64,000 nt of DNA from Rhodopirellula baltica (GCA_002901265.1 PPHI01000006.1:62001-126000), one strand, 5' to 3'; positions 17,201 to 25,536 are shown, counted from the stretch's first letter. A program made the numbers and translations. The notes: a model not told the origin generated them from the letters alone.

Positions 17201-19356
17201 AAGCGATCGGATGTTTCTACGGCACCGAAACGCTGTTGTCGATCTTGCGTGAACTTGGCGATACCCCGCTGAAAAAAGACCGAAGCTGGCGAGCAAACGC
17301 TCACAAACGCAACGTCATCTTCACCGAACTGGTTCAAGCGACGTACCCATCCGCCGACGAAACGCCGGCCCAGTTTGGCAAGCTAATCAAACAAAAGGAC
17401 AACCGCGGATTGTTGTCGCCGGAACGGCTGGTGGAGCTAAGTTTTCTGGCACCGCAATGGGCCGAGTTTGCGGCCGAAGCGTTGGGCTGGAAAGGATTTC
17501 TGGAGGCGTTTTATTGGTTCATGGCCCACATGCGCTATGTGTATGGCATGGACGAAGTCCTCGAAAATGAGAACGACGTTGATGATGATGACGACGACGT
17601 CGATGCAGACAATGAAACGTCGGAATACGAGAAACCACAAAAGCTGTCGGCGTGGGAGCGGCTCATTCGTCAGCGCACTCCACTGACCGAATCCGACCGC
17701 AATGACGGCGCGATCGACGTCCAGTGGTTCCATCAGGTGTATGCAGACATCACGCCCAAACAATGGCAGATGATGGCGAACGCGGCAAAGCTTGCCGCCA
17801 CCCCCGCTGCCGCGAAACGGGCGCAGCTGATCTCCGACGTTTTACTCGGCAAAGCGTCCAAACAATCCTTGGTTGAAGGAATCGAAAAGAAAAACCTCAA
17901 GGAAAACGTCCGCCTGTTAGGCCTGCTTCCATTGGCCAAAGGGAAGGCTGCGGCGAACGACTTACTGGATCGATACAGCGTGATGCAGGCCTATCACAAG
18001 TATGCCAAAACACTGGGATCGATGTCGCGTCCCGAAGCGCTGCGTTCGGTCGAGATTGGAATGCAAAACTTGGCAAACACCGCCGGCTATCCTGACCCGA
18101 TGCGTTTGCAATGGGCTCTCGAAGCCGAGAGCACGCAGGACTTGGCCGCGGGGCCTGTGATCGCCACAAAAGACGACGTCGAGCTATCGCTGGAAATCAA
18201 CTCTGATGCCGAGCCAGAATTGACGATCCGTCGAGGTGACAAAACGTTAAAAAGCGTGCCGACGAAGCTGCGCAAACACAATGAATTCGTCGAACTTCGT
18301 GAACGGGCCAAATCGTTACGAACACAGTCGTCACGAATGAACGCGTCGCTGGAACAATCCATGTGCCGCTGCGATGTGATCCGCGGATCAGAATTGGCCG
18401 AGCTAGCCAATCACGCCTTGATGTGGCCCAAGATCCAACGACTCGTTTTGATCGGCGAAGGCATCATGGGCTATCCCGACAAAGGCGGCAAAGCCTTGCG
18501 AGATCATGCCGGCAAATTGGAGCCGGTCAAGAAAACGGAATCGTTGCGCATCGCCCATCCATATGACTTACTGAAAAGCCGCCAGTGGACCAAGTGGCAA
18601 CAAGACTGTTTCACTGGTGAACGGATCCAACCTTTCAAGCAAGTTTTCCGCGAGTTGTACGTCATCACGGCGCAAGAGAAGAAGGACAAGGAACACTCGC
18701 TTCGTTACGCCGCCCATCAAGTCAATCCACGTCAAGCCAACCGTCTATGGGCCAGCCGCGACTGGACGATGGACGAATACGACGATGTCTTCAAAACGTT
18801 CTATCAGGAAAAGTTACGTGTCGAGGTGTCGTTCAATCACGGTATCACGACGCCGCTGCAGTACGAAGGCCTGACGATTGAAGCGGTCACGTTTTATGAC
18901 CTGACCACAGGGAAACGCGTTCCGCTGACCAAGGTGCCTCCGGTGATCTTTAGCGAAGTGATGCGTGACATGGACTTGGTCGTCAGCGTTGCACATGTTG
19001 GCGAAGTCGATCCCGAAGCCACCGCATCCACTGTCGAACTTCGACAACAACTGGTCAAAGAGACGTGTCGGTTGCTGAAGCTGAAAAATGTGAAGGTACA
19101 GGATTCTCACGCAGTCATCGAAGGCAAACTCGGCGACTACAGCGTGCACCTGGGAAGTGCCGTCGTGCATCGCATCCCTGGCAGCAGCGTTTGTATCGTT
19201 CCCGTGCATTCTCAGCATCGTGGCAAACTGTTCCTGCCGTTCGCCGACAACGACCCTCGAACGGCCGAAGTCGTTTCGAAAGTCTTGCTGCTTGCCAAAG
19301 ATGACGAAATCCAGGACCCAATCATCCTGGATCAACTTCGTGACATGGCAAAGTAG
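14218..19356 (+). CDS. Giant HEAT-like repeat protein with DUF4132/DUF7737-like C-terminal region
   Basis: A 1712-residue cytoplasmic protein. Residues 1 to about 1095 are the helical-repeat region shared with the 1096-residue neighbour. A linker follows with an acidic run (VDDDDDDVDAD, about 1120). From about 1180 there are helical segments, and from about 1360 a C-terminal domain containing WQQDCFTGERIQPFKQVFREL, RYAAHQVNPRQANRLW and a final region with FSEVMRDMDLVVSVAHVG and VPVHSQHRGKLFLPF. The QPFKQ-FREL segment is what I associate with DUF4132/MolR-type proteins. Its enzymatic role, if any, is unknown. The ATG has a perfect AGGAGG seven bases upstream. It is last in the alkC block; the following gene begins 55 bases later with a signal peptide and looks unrelated. 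Confidence 0.75.
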   Translation: MVMKYEDAQKHFEQWLIAPSSQHGDDGSSDEEIQSELDRRLKKAPAKLRRLCWALYQRDEAGDRINDWQEARIRQDQAQAELNQLSSKDLNKLIRTATGSVAPLIETAWDALANRCACGEYEQKPVRSKTITPTMQESRATWLRVMFDLCACYKDEVLTLPNLAIWAPYLYVDYGTSEEAIGFLLAANLSAGHPQADETYEILRQIVNQEHEIGTIGDHVLLGLWASDRKDGWELVERLLLAAKRQEGLRQSILRVATDAHPDAFARLLVLLHENDLARYSSVVQALDEWLGWQWSALAKKQVHDSIATLANFTTDPAAAKSFLRPDKLTSKNASDVYLALWTISIRSVEDAIAIADTLINHSATEIRYAVASYLAWLYLPAGMQVLVKAICDEDDRVALKAIEWVEPYFLTEDPDYTKYVELEDAEALFERLPAKPKTLAPIVWPWTERKARQSDATDALFLALGDQPATRLLKYLRDFDVRGREALAGQLAELKPRTADARDALITLVGDVSMDVREIAVNALLKDKLTSEALNQLTGFLKRTSADLRSSVIALLLAQNDATVLDVTRELCDAKNKPQRLAGLELLRCLAEGDRQRETCVAIANDFGGKQKRIGKDEQSQLDAILVSHKPVLSVENGFGLLDASQRTPVVAPRKNKSVAVSAAARAMIKSLDDLVHKHRKESITFKDWRGRDVTAPLGEADDAFSDKCDGKTVEQARKLIPLPEIWEAWFEKRPKSMTDSDGLEVMRAFFLLLNDDDWDRNDIMPLLKKSAARKSLLKCIGQDVPPPKLRFREHVQGILEYFLIPVPESDVLDYLLDVTENLAASFPQEDIADFAKPGDDEEEEFDDPSYILRHNDWLWQGKRFVEANAVDATVHPTKQQWTRMWNLMRWFDEPMPGLLRNRCPLAVLAGAYGAGVANLADVIDHFVGPRNNDDSKYNFSSLESISQRIVEKGVRPFAERDEIRNLVDSIRTRLLEIELARGESATPATGAVQAIGCFYGTETLLSILRELGDTPLKKDRSWRANAHKRNVIFTELVQATYPSADETPAQFGKLIKQKDNRGLLSPERLVELSFLAPQWAEFAAEALGWKGFLEAFYWFMAHMRYVYGMDEVLENENDVDDDDDDVDADNETSEYEKPQKLSAWERLIRQRTPLTESDRNDGAIDVQWFHQVYADITPKQWQMMANAAKLAATPAAAKRAQLISDVLLGKASKQSLVEGIEKKNLKENVRLLGLLPLAKGKAAANDLLDRYSVMQAYHKYAKTLGSMSRPEALRSVEIGMQNLANTAGYPDPMRLQWALEAESTQDLAAGPVIATKDDVELSLEINSDAEPELTIRRGDKTLKSVPTKLRKHNEFVELRERAKSLRTQSSRMNASLEQSMCRCDVIRGSELAELANHALMWPKIQRLVLIGEGIMGYPDKGGKALRDHAGKLEPVKKTESLRIAHPYDLLKSRQWTKWQQDCFTGERIQPFKQVFRELYVITAQEKKDKEHSLRYAAHQVNPRQANRLWASRDWTMDEYDDVFKTFYQEKLRVEVSFNHGITTPLQYEGLTIEAVTFYDLTTGKRVPLTKVPPVIFSEVMRDMDLVVSVAHVGEVDPEATASTVELRQQLVKETCRLLKLKNVKVQDSHAVIEGKLGDYSVHLGSAVVHRIPGSSVCIVPVHSQHRGKLFLPFADNDPRTAEVVSKVLLLAKDDEIQDPIILDQLRDMAK

Positions 19357-19411
19357 CCAAAGCGGCTCAATCGTTTCTCATCCAGCTTTCAACGAAACGG
19401 CAAAAGTGCCA

Positions 19412-20767
19412 ATGGCCTATCACCTACGTCGCGTCACACGGACTTGGGGCGCACTGACATGCATGTGCTGCATCGGATTCATTTTGATTGGCGAGCGTCC
19501 AGCAAAATCGCAAGAGTTGCTGGCCTATCACTTGCACCGAATTGCTGATGGCGAAATCCCATTGCAAGATTGGTACCCGGATCAACGGCCAGCACTACAC
19601 GAGCAAACCGATCTGATGAGATCGATTCTTGATCAGCTGGACCAGATTGATGAAGACGCGATCCACGAGATCAATCTTGCCTATGCGAATCGAATCATTT
19701 TGATCAGTGGCCATCAGGCCCCAAAATCGCTCGAACGCATCGAAACGGTGTGCGATAAACACCAGGCATTCACCGATTTGGTGAACCAAATCAAGTGGGC
19801 AGAAACTCCTGATCAAGGAGTCTCTTTCGACATTGAGCACCAAAGCCGCAAGTTTCAGGCGATGGTCTATCTGATCAATCTAAGGACCTTGCTCGAGTAC
19901 AAGAACGGCAGGACCGACGATGCCTCCAAAACGTTGGCGAGCGGGTTCGCATTTGCACACAACTTGATGCGAACCAACAACGACATCAACCTGCTCGTCG
20001 GATACATGTATCAAACCGTTTTGCTGAATGCCGTCGCCGACCTGCAATCGATGGGCTCACCATACATGACTGGTGTGACAGATCGACTGAACAAAAGCTT
20101 GGTCACACGCCATACGGTTGACCAAATCCTATGGAGCGTCACCTGCAGCGACCTACCGATTTTGAGCGATCGGCCACGGCAACCGGACGAATGGGTCCGT
20201 GATGTCCGTGCCCTCTTTCGAACTTTCAAACAAACGTCGCGAGCCCCAAAATCGCCCGAACAAGCCGAACTGCTCGGACGCCAATTTCAATCGCTAATTT
20301 TGGTCGGTCAAAATTTCAAATCGCTGAGTGAACCGATCCAATACGTTTATGGCGGAACGGAAAACGCCGCACCAGCGTTATCAAAACACCTTCTCGACAT
20401 CCAACAGTTAATCGTCCTACCGGTGTTTGCGAAGTACGTCGAAACCAGACTTGACCGCACCTTCCTCTCACGAGCTCGTGCACGAGTGACTGCAAGGCTG
20501 GTCGCAATTGAATGCGTCGAACAAATTCGCCGACAGTCACAAGCACAAGGCGGATGGCTGACACAACTCGAAGCTGACTTCCAGGCATCGATCCCGTTTG
20601 CTTCTGGCGAAAACTGGAAACCCGAGGTCACCGTGATCGAAAGTTTCAACGGCTTTCCCGCATATGAAATTCAATTCCCCCAACACAGTTCGCTGGCTTG
20701 GTTCACCGAATCGCCAATGGAACCGCTTGCCGTGTCAGTCAATGTCGCAGAGGAACTCTCACGATGA
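19412..20767 (+). CDS. Secreted protein of unknown function, coupled to a pseudopilin gene
   Basis: A 451-residue protein, unrecognised. The start MAYHLRRVTRTWG is chosen because it yields a signal-peptide-like stretch (ALTCMCCIGFILIG, ending near KSQE). An open frame extends upstream into the previous gene but is only overlap. The mature part is mostly helical, with HLHRIADGEIPL and WYPDQRPAL early and ARARVTARLVAIECVEQIRRQ late. Its TGA overlaps the ATG of the DUF1559-type gene (ATGA), which suggests that the two are made together, possibly as an envelope pair. No enzymatic motif is visible. Confidence 0.65.
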   Translation: MAYHLRRVTRTWGALTCMCCIGFILIGERPAKSQELLAYHLHRIADGEIPLQDWYPDQRPALHEQTDLMRSILDQLDQIDEDAIHEINLAYANRIILISGHQAPKSLERIETVCDKHQAFTDLVNQIKWAETPDQGVSFDIEHQSRKFQAMVYLINLRTLLEYKNGRTDDASKTLASGFAFAHNLMRTNNDINLLVGYMYQTVLLNAVADLQSMGSPYMTGVTDRLNKSLVTRHTVDQILWSVTCSDLPILSDRPRQPDEWVRDVRALFRTFKQTSRAPKSPEQAELLGRQFQSLILVGQNFKSLSEPIQYVYGGTENAAPALSKHLLDIQQLIVLPVFAKYVETRLDRTFLSRARARVTARLVAIECVEQIRRQSQAQGGWLTQLEADFQASIPFASGENWKPEVTVIESFNGFPAYEIQFPQHSSLAWFTESPMEPLAVSVNVAEELSR

Positions 20768-22052
20768 ATCGTTCATTCAAAAAATCGTTCGCCGGACGAA
20801 AGCGATTGGCGTCGACCTTTGTTGACATGCTTGCCGGCCTGGCGATGTCGGCAACCCTTGTTTCGTTGGTCGCAATCGACCTGCAATCAAGACGCGAAAC
20901 GGCACGGAATAGCCAGTGCCAAAACAACTTGCGAAACATTGGAATCGCGATCTTCAGTTACCACCGAACCTATCAACACTTTCCGATCCATGGCACCGGA
21001 ACCCATCAGGAATCATCCGGTACGGCTGGTCACGGTGACGCCGGCAGCAGGGGTGTCGGCGGCCAGGGCGGAGGAAACAACGGCAAGCAACTCAGTATGT
21101 TTGTCGGAATTTTGCCGTTTATGGGCCAGCAAGACCTTTGGGATCAGATCAGCCAACGCTCGTCCGATACGGTCCATGGCAAACTTGCCGAAGACGCCTA
21201 CTGGCCAGCAATGGGGCCTGCGACGAGCCAACGAAACTATCTCCCCTGGATCACCGATCTGTCACTATTGCGATGCCCGACGGATCCTCGCACTGGCGAA
21301 ATCACGGGGCGCACGAATTACGCGGCTTGCCTCGGGGACGCAATCGATGCGCAGATGGACTCGGCACTTCGCTTTGATCCTATGACCGCATCGTGGAACG
21401 TCGATCCGCAGATGGCGGATCGGGTTCGCGCTGCCGCACGAGGGGCATTTGTCTTTCGCGAACGAATGTCATTTGCGGACATCAGTGACGGCCTTTCCAA
21501 CACGCTCCTCATCGGCGAGATAGCGACCAGCTTGGTGATCGCGACTGCCGAACGACACCCGCTTTACGACTTGGTGCGACATCGGACAACGTGCCCCTAC
21601 ACGGCGGACTGTTTGATTCGTCAGCCGAAGCAATGATGTTTCTTGATCCGCAGCGACCGCGCTATTGGCTTCCCAACGATTCACCGCGAGCTCCCGTCAT
21701 TCCCACCGCTGTCGACCGCCATCGCGGAATGCGGTGGGCAGATGCGGCGACGGTATTCTCGGGCTTCAACACGATCAGACCGCCAAACAGCACGATCGCT
21801 GTCGCGGGAGATGACATCCGCAACCCAACCATTGCGTCAGTGAGCAGCCATCATCATGGCGGCGCCCACGTGCTGCGATGTGACGGATCAACCGACTTCT
21901 TCGCCAACTCGGTAGAAGCGGGAGACGCTTGGGGCGGCAGCGTCCGGCTTGGAATGACGGGGCCCTTGTCACCGGGTAGCCCCAGCCCCTTCGGTTACTG
22001 GGGAGCGATGGGAACACGAGCGGCAAACGACAGTGATTCTCCACCGCTTTGA
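20764..22052 (+). pseudogene. DUF1559-type pseudopilin, broken by a frameshift
   Basis: The first frame (20764-21636) starts with a basic stretch and a hydrophobic type IV pilin-like helix (FVDMLAGLAMSATLVSLVAIDL), then RRETARNSQCQNNLRNIGIAIFSYH and ISDGLSNTLLIGEIA, all typical of DUF1559 proteins, which are abundant in planctomycetes. The expected C-terminus (FLDPQRPRYW, GMRWADAATVFSGFNTIRPPNS and HHHGGAHVLRCDGSTDFF) is found in another frame ending at 22052. The frames exchange somewhere between about 21545 and 21610, consistent with one missing base. The Phe/Leu after the basic stretch lacks a classical G|FTLIE cleavage site. It is either a real pseudogene or a sequencing or assembly error. 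Confidence 0.75.
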
Positions 22053-22142
22053 AACAGATCTCGGGCGAACATCGAAACGCTACAAGAGCATGCGTGTGAG
22101 CTTCGCGACGTGCGGTGAGGCACGAATCCTCAAAAAGATTAA

Positions 22143-22175
22143 TTGACACCTCGCGAGATCACGATATATTAAATC
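22143..22175 (+). promoter_or_regulatory. Sigma-70-like promoter with overlapping candidate ArsR operator
   Basis: TTGACA (22143-22148), a 16-base spacer and TATATT (22165-22170) form a near-consensus promoter just before the ArsR-type gene. The -10 element lies inside CGATATATTAAATC (22162-22175). The same core, CGATATATTGA, occurs in reverse orientation at 22552-22562, before the next gene. A repressor bound here would block polymerase. Confidence 0.6.
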
Positions 22176-22189
22176 AGAGGTCAATGAGC

Positions 22190-22540
22190 ATGTCGAAAAA
22201 CGAAACCACTACCGAACCAGTCGCCGAGAAACCGATCGGCAGTCCAGAAGCGTTTGCGGATGCTGCGGAGTGCCTGAAAACACTGGCTCACCCGGTACGG
22301 CTGCGGATGGTGCAACTGTTGCTCTTCGGCCGCTACACGGTCGGTGAGATCGCGAAAGACTGCGGGATCCCCGACAATGTCGCGTCGGATCACCTTCGAC
22401 TGATGCAGCGATGTGGTTTTTTCACGAGTGAACGCGAAGGTCGACGGGTTTATTACCGTGTCGCCGAACCTCACTTGGCGAGCCTCATGAACTGCATTGA
22501 AAGCAAGTTTTTACCCGAAGCGAGCAAGAACGCCGGGTAA
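22190..22540 (+). CDS. ArsR/SmtB-family repressor (probable sulfide/persulfide sensor)
   Basis: A 116-residue winged-helix regulator. The region CLKTLAHPVRLRMVQLLLFGRYTVGEIAKDCGIPDNVASDHLRLMQRCGFF is the ArsR DNA-binding domain; GRRVYYRVAEP is the wing. Cysteines are C28, C58, C75 and C102. The operon content is that of the BigR/SqrR persulfide sensors, but the helix-2 cysteine I expect in BigR (in LVC before the turn) is Leu/Gln here, so a different cysteine pair may sense. ATG 22190 is preferred because AGAGG lies nine bases upstream; ATG 22184 is only three bases from it. It is probably self-regulated through the operator overlapping its promoter. Confidence 0.85.
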   Translation: MSKNETTTEPVAEKPIGSPEAFADAAECLKTLAHPVRLRMVQLLLFGRYTVGEIAKDCGIPDNVASDHLRLMQRCGFFTSEREGRRVYYRVAEPHLASLMNCIESKFLPEASKNAG

Positions 22541-22548
22541 AATTTTTT
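22510..22548 (+). terminator. Hairpin plus T-run overlapping the arsR stop
   Basis: Arms TTTACCCG (22510-22517) and CGGGTAAA (22534-22541), extendable by one T-A pair, are followed by six T (22543-22548). The hairpin covers the last codons of the ArsR gene. It could reduce read-through into the sulfur genes, which would make the second operator region at 22552 a separate control point. Confidence 0.55.
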
Positions 22549-22551
22549 CGG

Positions 22552-22562
22552 TCAATATATCG
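22552..22562 (+). promoter_or_regulatory. Second candidate ArsR operator
   Basis: TCAATATATCG is the reverse complement of CGATATATTGA, which matches the CGATATATTRA word over the ArsR promoter. It lies 53 bases before the rhodanese start, a natural place for a second binding site of the same repressor. Confidence 0.5.
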
Positions 22563-22614
22563 CAACCTTTCGAACTGTCTACTTTTCGACACTTTGAATC
22601 AATGAGGAAATGTG

Positions 22615-23169
22615 ATGGCGACTTTCGAAACAATCACTGTCAGCAAGCTGGCAGAACTTGACGCCCAGAACGGCGTGGAACTGATCGACGTTCGGACTCC
22701 GGTGGAGTTTCGCGAGGTTCATGCGACCAAAGCGGTGAACGTCCCACTTGATGAATTGAATCCAACTGCGGTGATGCGGTCTCGGCAGCAGACCGGCAAT
22801 CACCCCCTGTATGTGATTTGCCGCAGCGGCAATCGATCTGGCAAAGCGTGCCAAAAGTTTGTCGACGCTGGTTTCGCCAATGTGGTCAACGTCGAAGGCG
22901 GCACGACCGCTTGGGATGCTGCGGGTCTGCCAGTCGAACGCGGCAAGCGGGCGATCTCGTTGGAACGTCAGGTACGAATCTGCGCGGGTCTGATCGCGTT
23001 TGTCGGATCGGCACTCGCTCTTGCGACGGGGAACGTTTACTGGGCGGGGATCCCGGCGTTCATCGGCGCGGGGCTGACCTTTGCCGGCGTGACGGACACC
23101 TGCGGAATGGGAATGATCCTGGCCAAAATGCCTTGGAATCGATGTGGAGGCGGAACGTGTTCGGCCTAG
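22615..23169 (+). CDS. Membrane-anchored rhodanese (YgaP-like)
   Basis: A 184-residue protein. Residues 1-100 form one rhodanese domain with ELIDVRTPVEF and the active-site loop C69-RSGNRS, which accepts a persulfide sulfur. Residues 120-175 hold two hydrophobic helices (AGLIAFVGSALALATG and WAGIPAFIGAGLTFAGV) of the DUF2892 type, then a Cys-containing tail (MPWNRCGGGTC). E. coli YgaP has this architecture. ATG 22615 follows GAGGA at good distance; a GTG at 22612 is the other option. Its 3' end overlaps the next gene by 13 bases. Role inferred: sulfur transfer at the membrane in sulfide or persulfide detoxification. Confidence 0.9.
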   Translation: MATFETITVSKLAELDAQNGVELIDVRTPVEFREVHATKAVNVPLDELNPTAVMRSRQQTGNHPLYVICRSGNRSGKACQKFVDAGFANVVNVEGGTTAWDAAGLPVERGKRAISLERQVRICAGLIAFVGSALALATGNVYWAGIPAFIGAGLTFAGVTDTCGMGMILAKMPWNRCGGGTCSA

Positions 23170-23987
23170 CCATCCTGTTCGGAGCAGTCGTCGGGTTTGC
23201 GCTCGGATTGACCGGCGGGGGCGGGGGTGTGTTCGCGGTGCCGCTCCTGGTTTACGGCTTGTCGGTGGCACCCCGTGAAGCCGTCGGCGTGTCGCTGGCT
23301 TCGGTTGGCGGAACGGCACTGTTTGGCGTGACACCACGGCTATTCCGTGGCGAGGTTGAATTGCGAACGGGTTTGTTATTTGCGATCGCTGGCATGATTG
23401 GTGCCCCGATCGGCAACTATCTCTCGGGCCTGATCCCGGAGAACGTTTTGCTGATCCTGTTTGGGCTGCTGATGTTTGTGGTCGCTTGGCGGATGTGGGC
23501 AAAATCGCGCCAAGCGGCCACGGCCAAACCGGCCAGCGATCCGGTGGCCAAGGAAACGTGCGAGCCTTCGACCTGTCAGCGTGACCAAGACGGTCGCCTG
23601 CGATTGACGTCGAAGTGTGCAGTGCTGCTCGCCGGAGTGGGACTGATGACGGGCGTGTTGTCGGGCATGTTTGGTGTCGGCGGCGGCTTCGTGATCGTCC
23701 CTGCCTTGGTGCTGTTCAGCGGGATGGCGATTCATCAGGCGGTGGCAACATCGCTGATGGTGATCGTCTTGGTCAGTATCAGCGGCGTTTCGTCGTACGT
23801 CAGTTCGGGCAGCGAACTGTCCTGGCAACTGGTACTGCAATTCATGATCGGTGGCTTTGCGGGAATGTGGGTCGGAGGCTTGGTCGCAAAGCGATTGAAA
23901 GGGGCAACCTTACAAAAGGTGTTCGCTAGCGGGGTGATCTTGGTAGCGATCTTTGTGATTTCAAAATCAATGCTGCTTACCAATTAG
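23157..23987 (+). CDS. TauE/SafE-family sulfite/sulfur-anion exporter
   Basis: A 276-residue permease with about eight membrane helices. The two inverted halves start with GAVVGFALGLTGGGGGVFAVPLLVYGL and GVGLMTGVLSGMFGVGGGFVIVPALVLFSGM, the repeated G-x-GGG-PLL motif typical of TauE/SafE. A charged, Cys-containing cytoplasmic loop (KETCEPSTCQRDQDG) joins them. The GTG start at 23157 has GGAGG six bases upstream, inside the rhodanese gene; an ATG at 23142 lacks such a site. It sits between a rhodanese and a persulfide dioxygenase, whose product sulfite or thiosulfate it is likely to export. Confidence 0.9.
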   Translation: MFGLAILFGAVVGFALGLTGGGGGVFAVPLLVYGLSVAPREAVGVSLASVGGTALFGVTPRLFRGEVELRTGLLFAIAGMIGAPIGNYLSGLIPENVLLILFGLLMFVVAWRMWAKSRQAATAKPASDPVAKETCEPSTCQRDQDGRLRLTSKCAVLLAGVGLMTGVLSGMFGVGGGFVIVPALVLFSGMAIHQAVATSLMVIVLVSISGVSSYVSSGSELSWQLVLQFMIGGFAGMWVGGLVAKRLKGATLQKVFASGVILVAIFVISKSMLLTN

Positions 23988-24016
23988 GCGAGCGATTTCA
24001 GTCGAGGAGAATGACG

Positions 24017-25468
24017 ATGTTGTTGAAATATTTTTACGATAAGAAACTCGCCCACGCGTCGTACATGGTCGGTTGCCAGCGTGCCAAGGTTGCAGTGATC
24101 GTCGACCCCGGTCGTGACATCGAACCCTACTTGGCAGCGGCCAAACAGGAAGGCGTCACTATCACCGCCGTCGCCGAAACGCACATCCATGCGGATTACG
24201 TTTCCGGCGCACGTGAAATGGCCGATCGAATCGGTGCCAAGCTGTATCTGTCCGACGAAGGCCCGGCAGAATGGAAATACCAATACGCGTCACAGTACGA
24301 TCACCAGCTACTGCACGACGGCGATTCGTTTTTGATCGGTAACATCAAGTTCGATGTGCTGCACACCCCCGGACACACCCCCGAAAGCATCTCGTTTTTG
24401 CTGACCGACCAAGGTGGCGGCGCCGACAAGCCGATGGGGATTTTCACGGGCGACTTTGTGTTTGTCGGATCGATCGGCCGCCCCGATTTGCTCGAACAAG
24501 CGGCAGGACTTGCCAACACCGCCGAACCGGGCGCCCGTGATCTGTTCAAGTCTGCCGAGCGTTTTAAGACGCTGCCTGAATACCTGCAGGTCTGGCCGGC
24601 GCATGGCGCGGGCAGCGCATGCGGTAAAGGCTTGGGTGCGATTCCTTCGTCGACCGTGGGCTATGAAAAACGGTTCAACCCGGCGTTGCAATTCACCGAC
24701 GAAAACGTGTTCGTCCAATACATTCTCGATGAGCAACCGGAAGCGCCAAAGTACTTTGCGGTGATGAAGCGAGTGAACAAAGAGGGCCCCGCAATCATTG
24801 GTGCCGATTCGAACGTGTCTTACTTGGATACCGCAAAGATCCAATCGGCGATCGCAGACGGCACCGTGATCGACACCGTTGCCTCGGACATCTACCGCGA
24901 AAAACACGTCGCAGGCACAGTCAACATCCCAACCGGAATGCTGGCCGCGTGGGCCGGATGGCTCGTCGACTATTCCAAACCGGTGTACCTGATCACCGAA
25001 AATGGCGACGCGGACAATCGCGAAGTGGCCGAGGCGATCATGGTGCTGCAAAAGATCGGCATCGACAAAATCACGGGACTGTTTCAGCGTGATGCGTTGA
25101 TCGACGACGAACTGGTTTCACAGTCCTATCCCACCGACACCCCGGAAAACTTGGCGCCGACCATCGAATCAGGACAAGTCAAGCTGATCGACGTCCGCAG
25201 CGACTCGGAATGGCAAAGCGGGCATATCGCGAAGGCCGAACATCGATTCCTTGGGCGATTGCCAGACAACGTTGATGACCTGCCTCAGGACAAACCGATC
25301 GTCGTGCAATGTCAAAGCGGTGCACGTTCTTCGATCGCGGCCAGCGTGCTGCAAGCGGAAGGCTATCAAGTGATCAACATGACCGGCGGTTACACGAAGT
25401 GGGTCGACTCCGGTTTGGAAGTGGTTCAAGACGACCAAGCTGACTGCGAAGCAAGTTGTCACGTTTGA
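24017..25468 (+). CDS. Persulfide dioxygenase-rhodanese fusion (CstB/Blh-like)
   Basis: A 483-residue cytoplasmic enzyme. The metallo-beta-lactamase domain carries THIHADYVSG (H56, H58, D60), HTPGHT (H120) and FTGDFVF, the 2-His-1-Asp iron site of ETHE1-type persulfide dioxygenases. Two rhodanese-like domains follow. The middle one lacks a clear active cysteine (segment IDTVASDIYREKHVAGTVNIP). The last has IDVRSDSEW and QCQSGARSS with the catalytic Cys. The layout matches CstB, which turns persulfides into thiosulfate and sulfite. GAGGAG lies seven bases before ATG 24017; an ATG at 24011 is too close to it. Last gene of the ArsR-controlled operon; tsaE converges from the right. Confidence 0.9.
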   Translation: MLLKYFYDKKLAHASYMVGCQRAKVAVIVDPGRDIEPYLAAAKQEGVTITAVAETHIHADYVSGAREMADRIGAKLYLSDEGPAEWKYQYASQYDHQLLHDGDSFLIGNIKFDVLHTPGHTPESISFLLTDQGGGADKPMGIFTGDFVFVGSIGRPDLLEQAAGLANTAEPGARDLFKSAERFKTLPEYLQVWPAHGAGSACGKGLGAIPSSTVGYEKRFNPALQFTDENVFVQYILDEQPEAPKYFAVMKRVNKEGPAIIGADSNVSYLDTAKIQSAIADGTVIDTVASDIYREKHVAGTVNIPTGMLAAWAGWLVDYSKPVYLITENGDADNREVAEAIMVLQKIGIDKITGLFQRDALIDDELVSQSYPTDTPENLAPTIESGQVKLIDVRSDSEWQSGHIAKAEHRFLGRLPDNVDDLPQDKPIVVQCQSGARSSIAASVLQAEGYQVINMTGGYTKWVDSGLEVVQDDQADCEASCHV

Positions 25469-25536
25469 TTGAGGCCAAAACGCTTTTGCACGTTTTCGAG
25501 GGCTTTCGAATGAACGCCCTCTGAACCGTCCAAGGT

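Noticed and set aside
22818-23156. Longer N-terminus for the TauE permease
   Set aside because: The extension is an out-of-frame reading of the rhodanese gene; the GGAGG-preceded GTG at 23157 gives a normal permease start.
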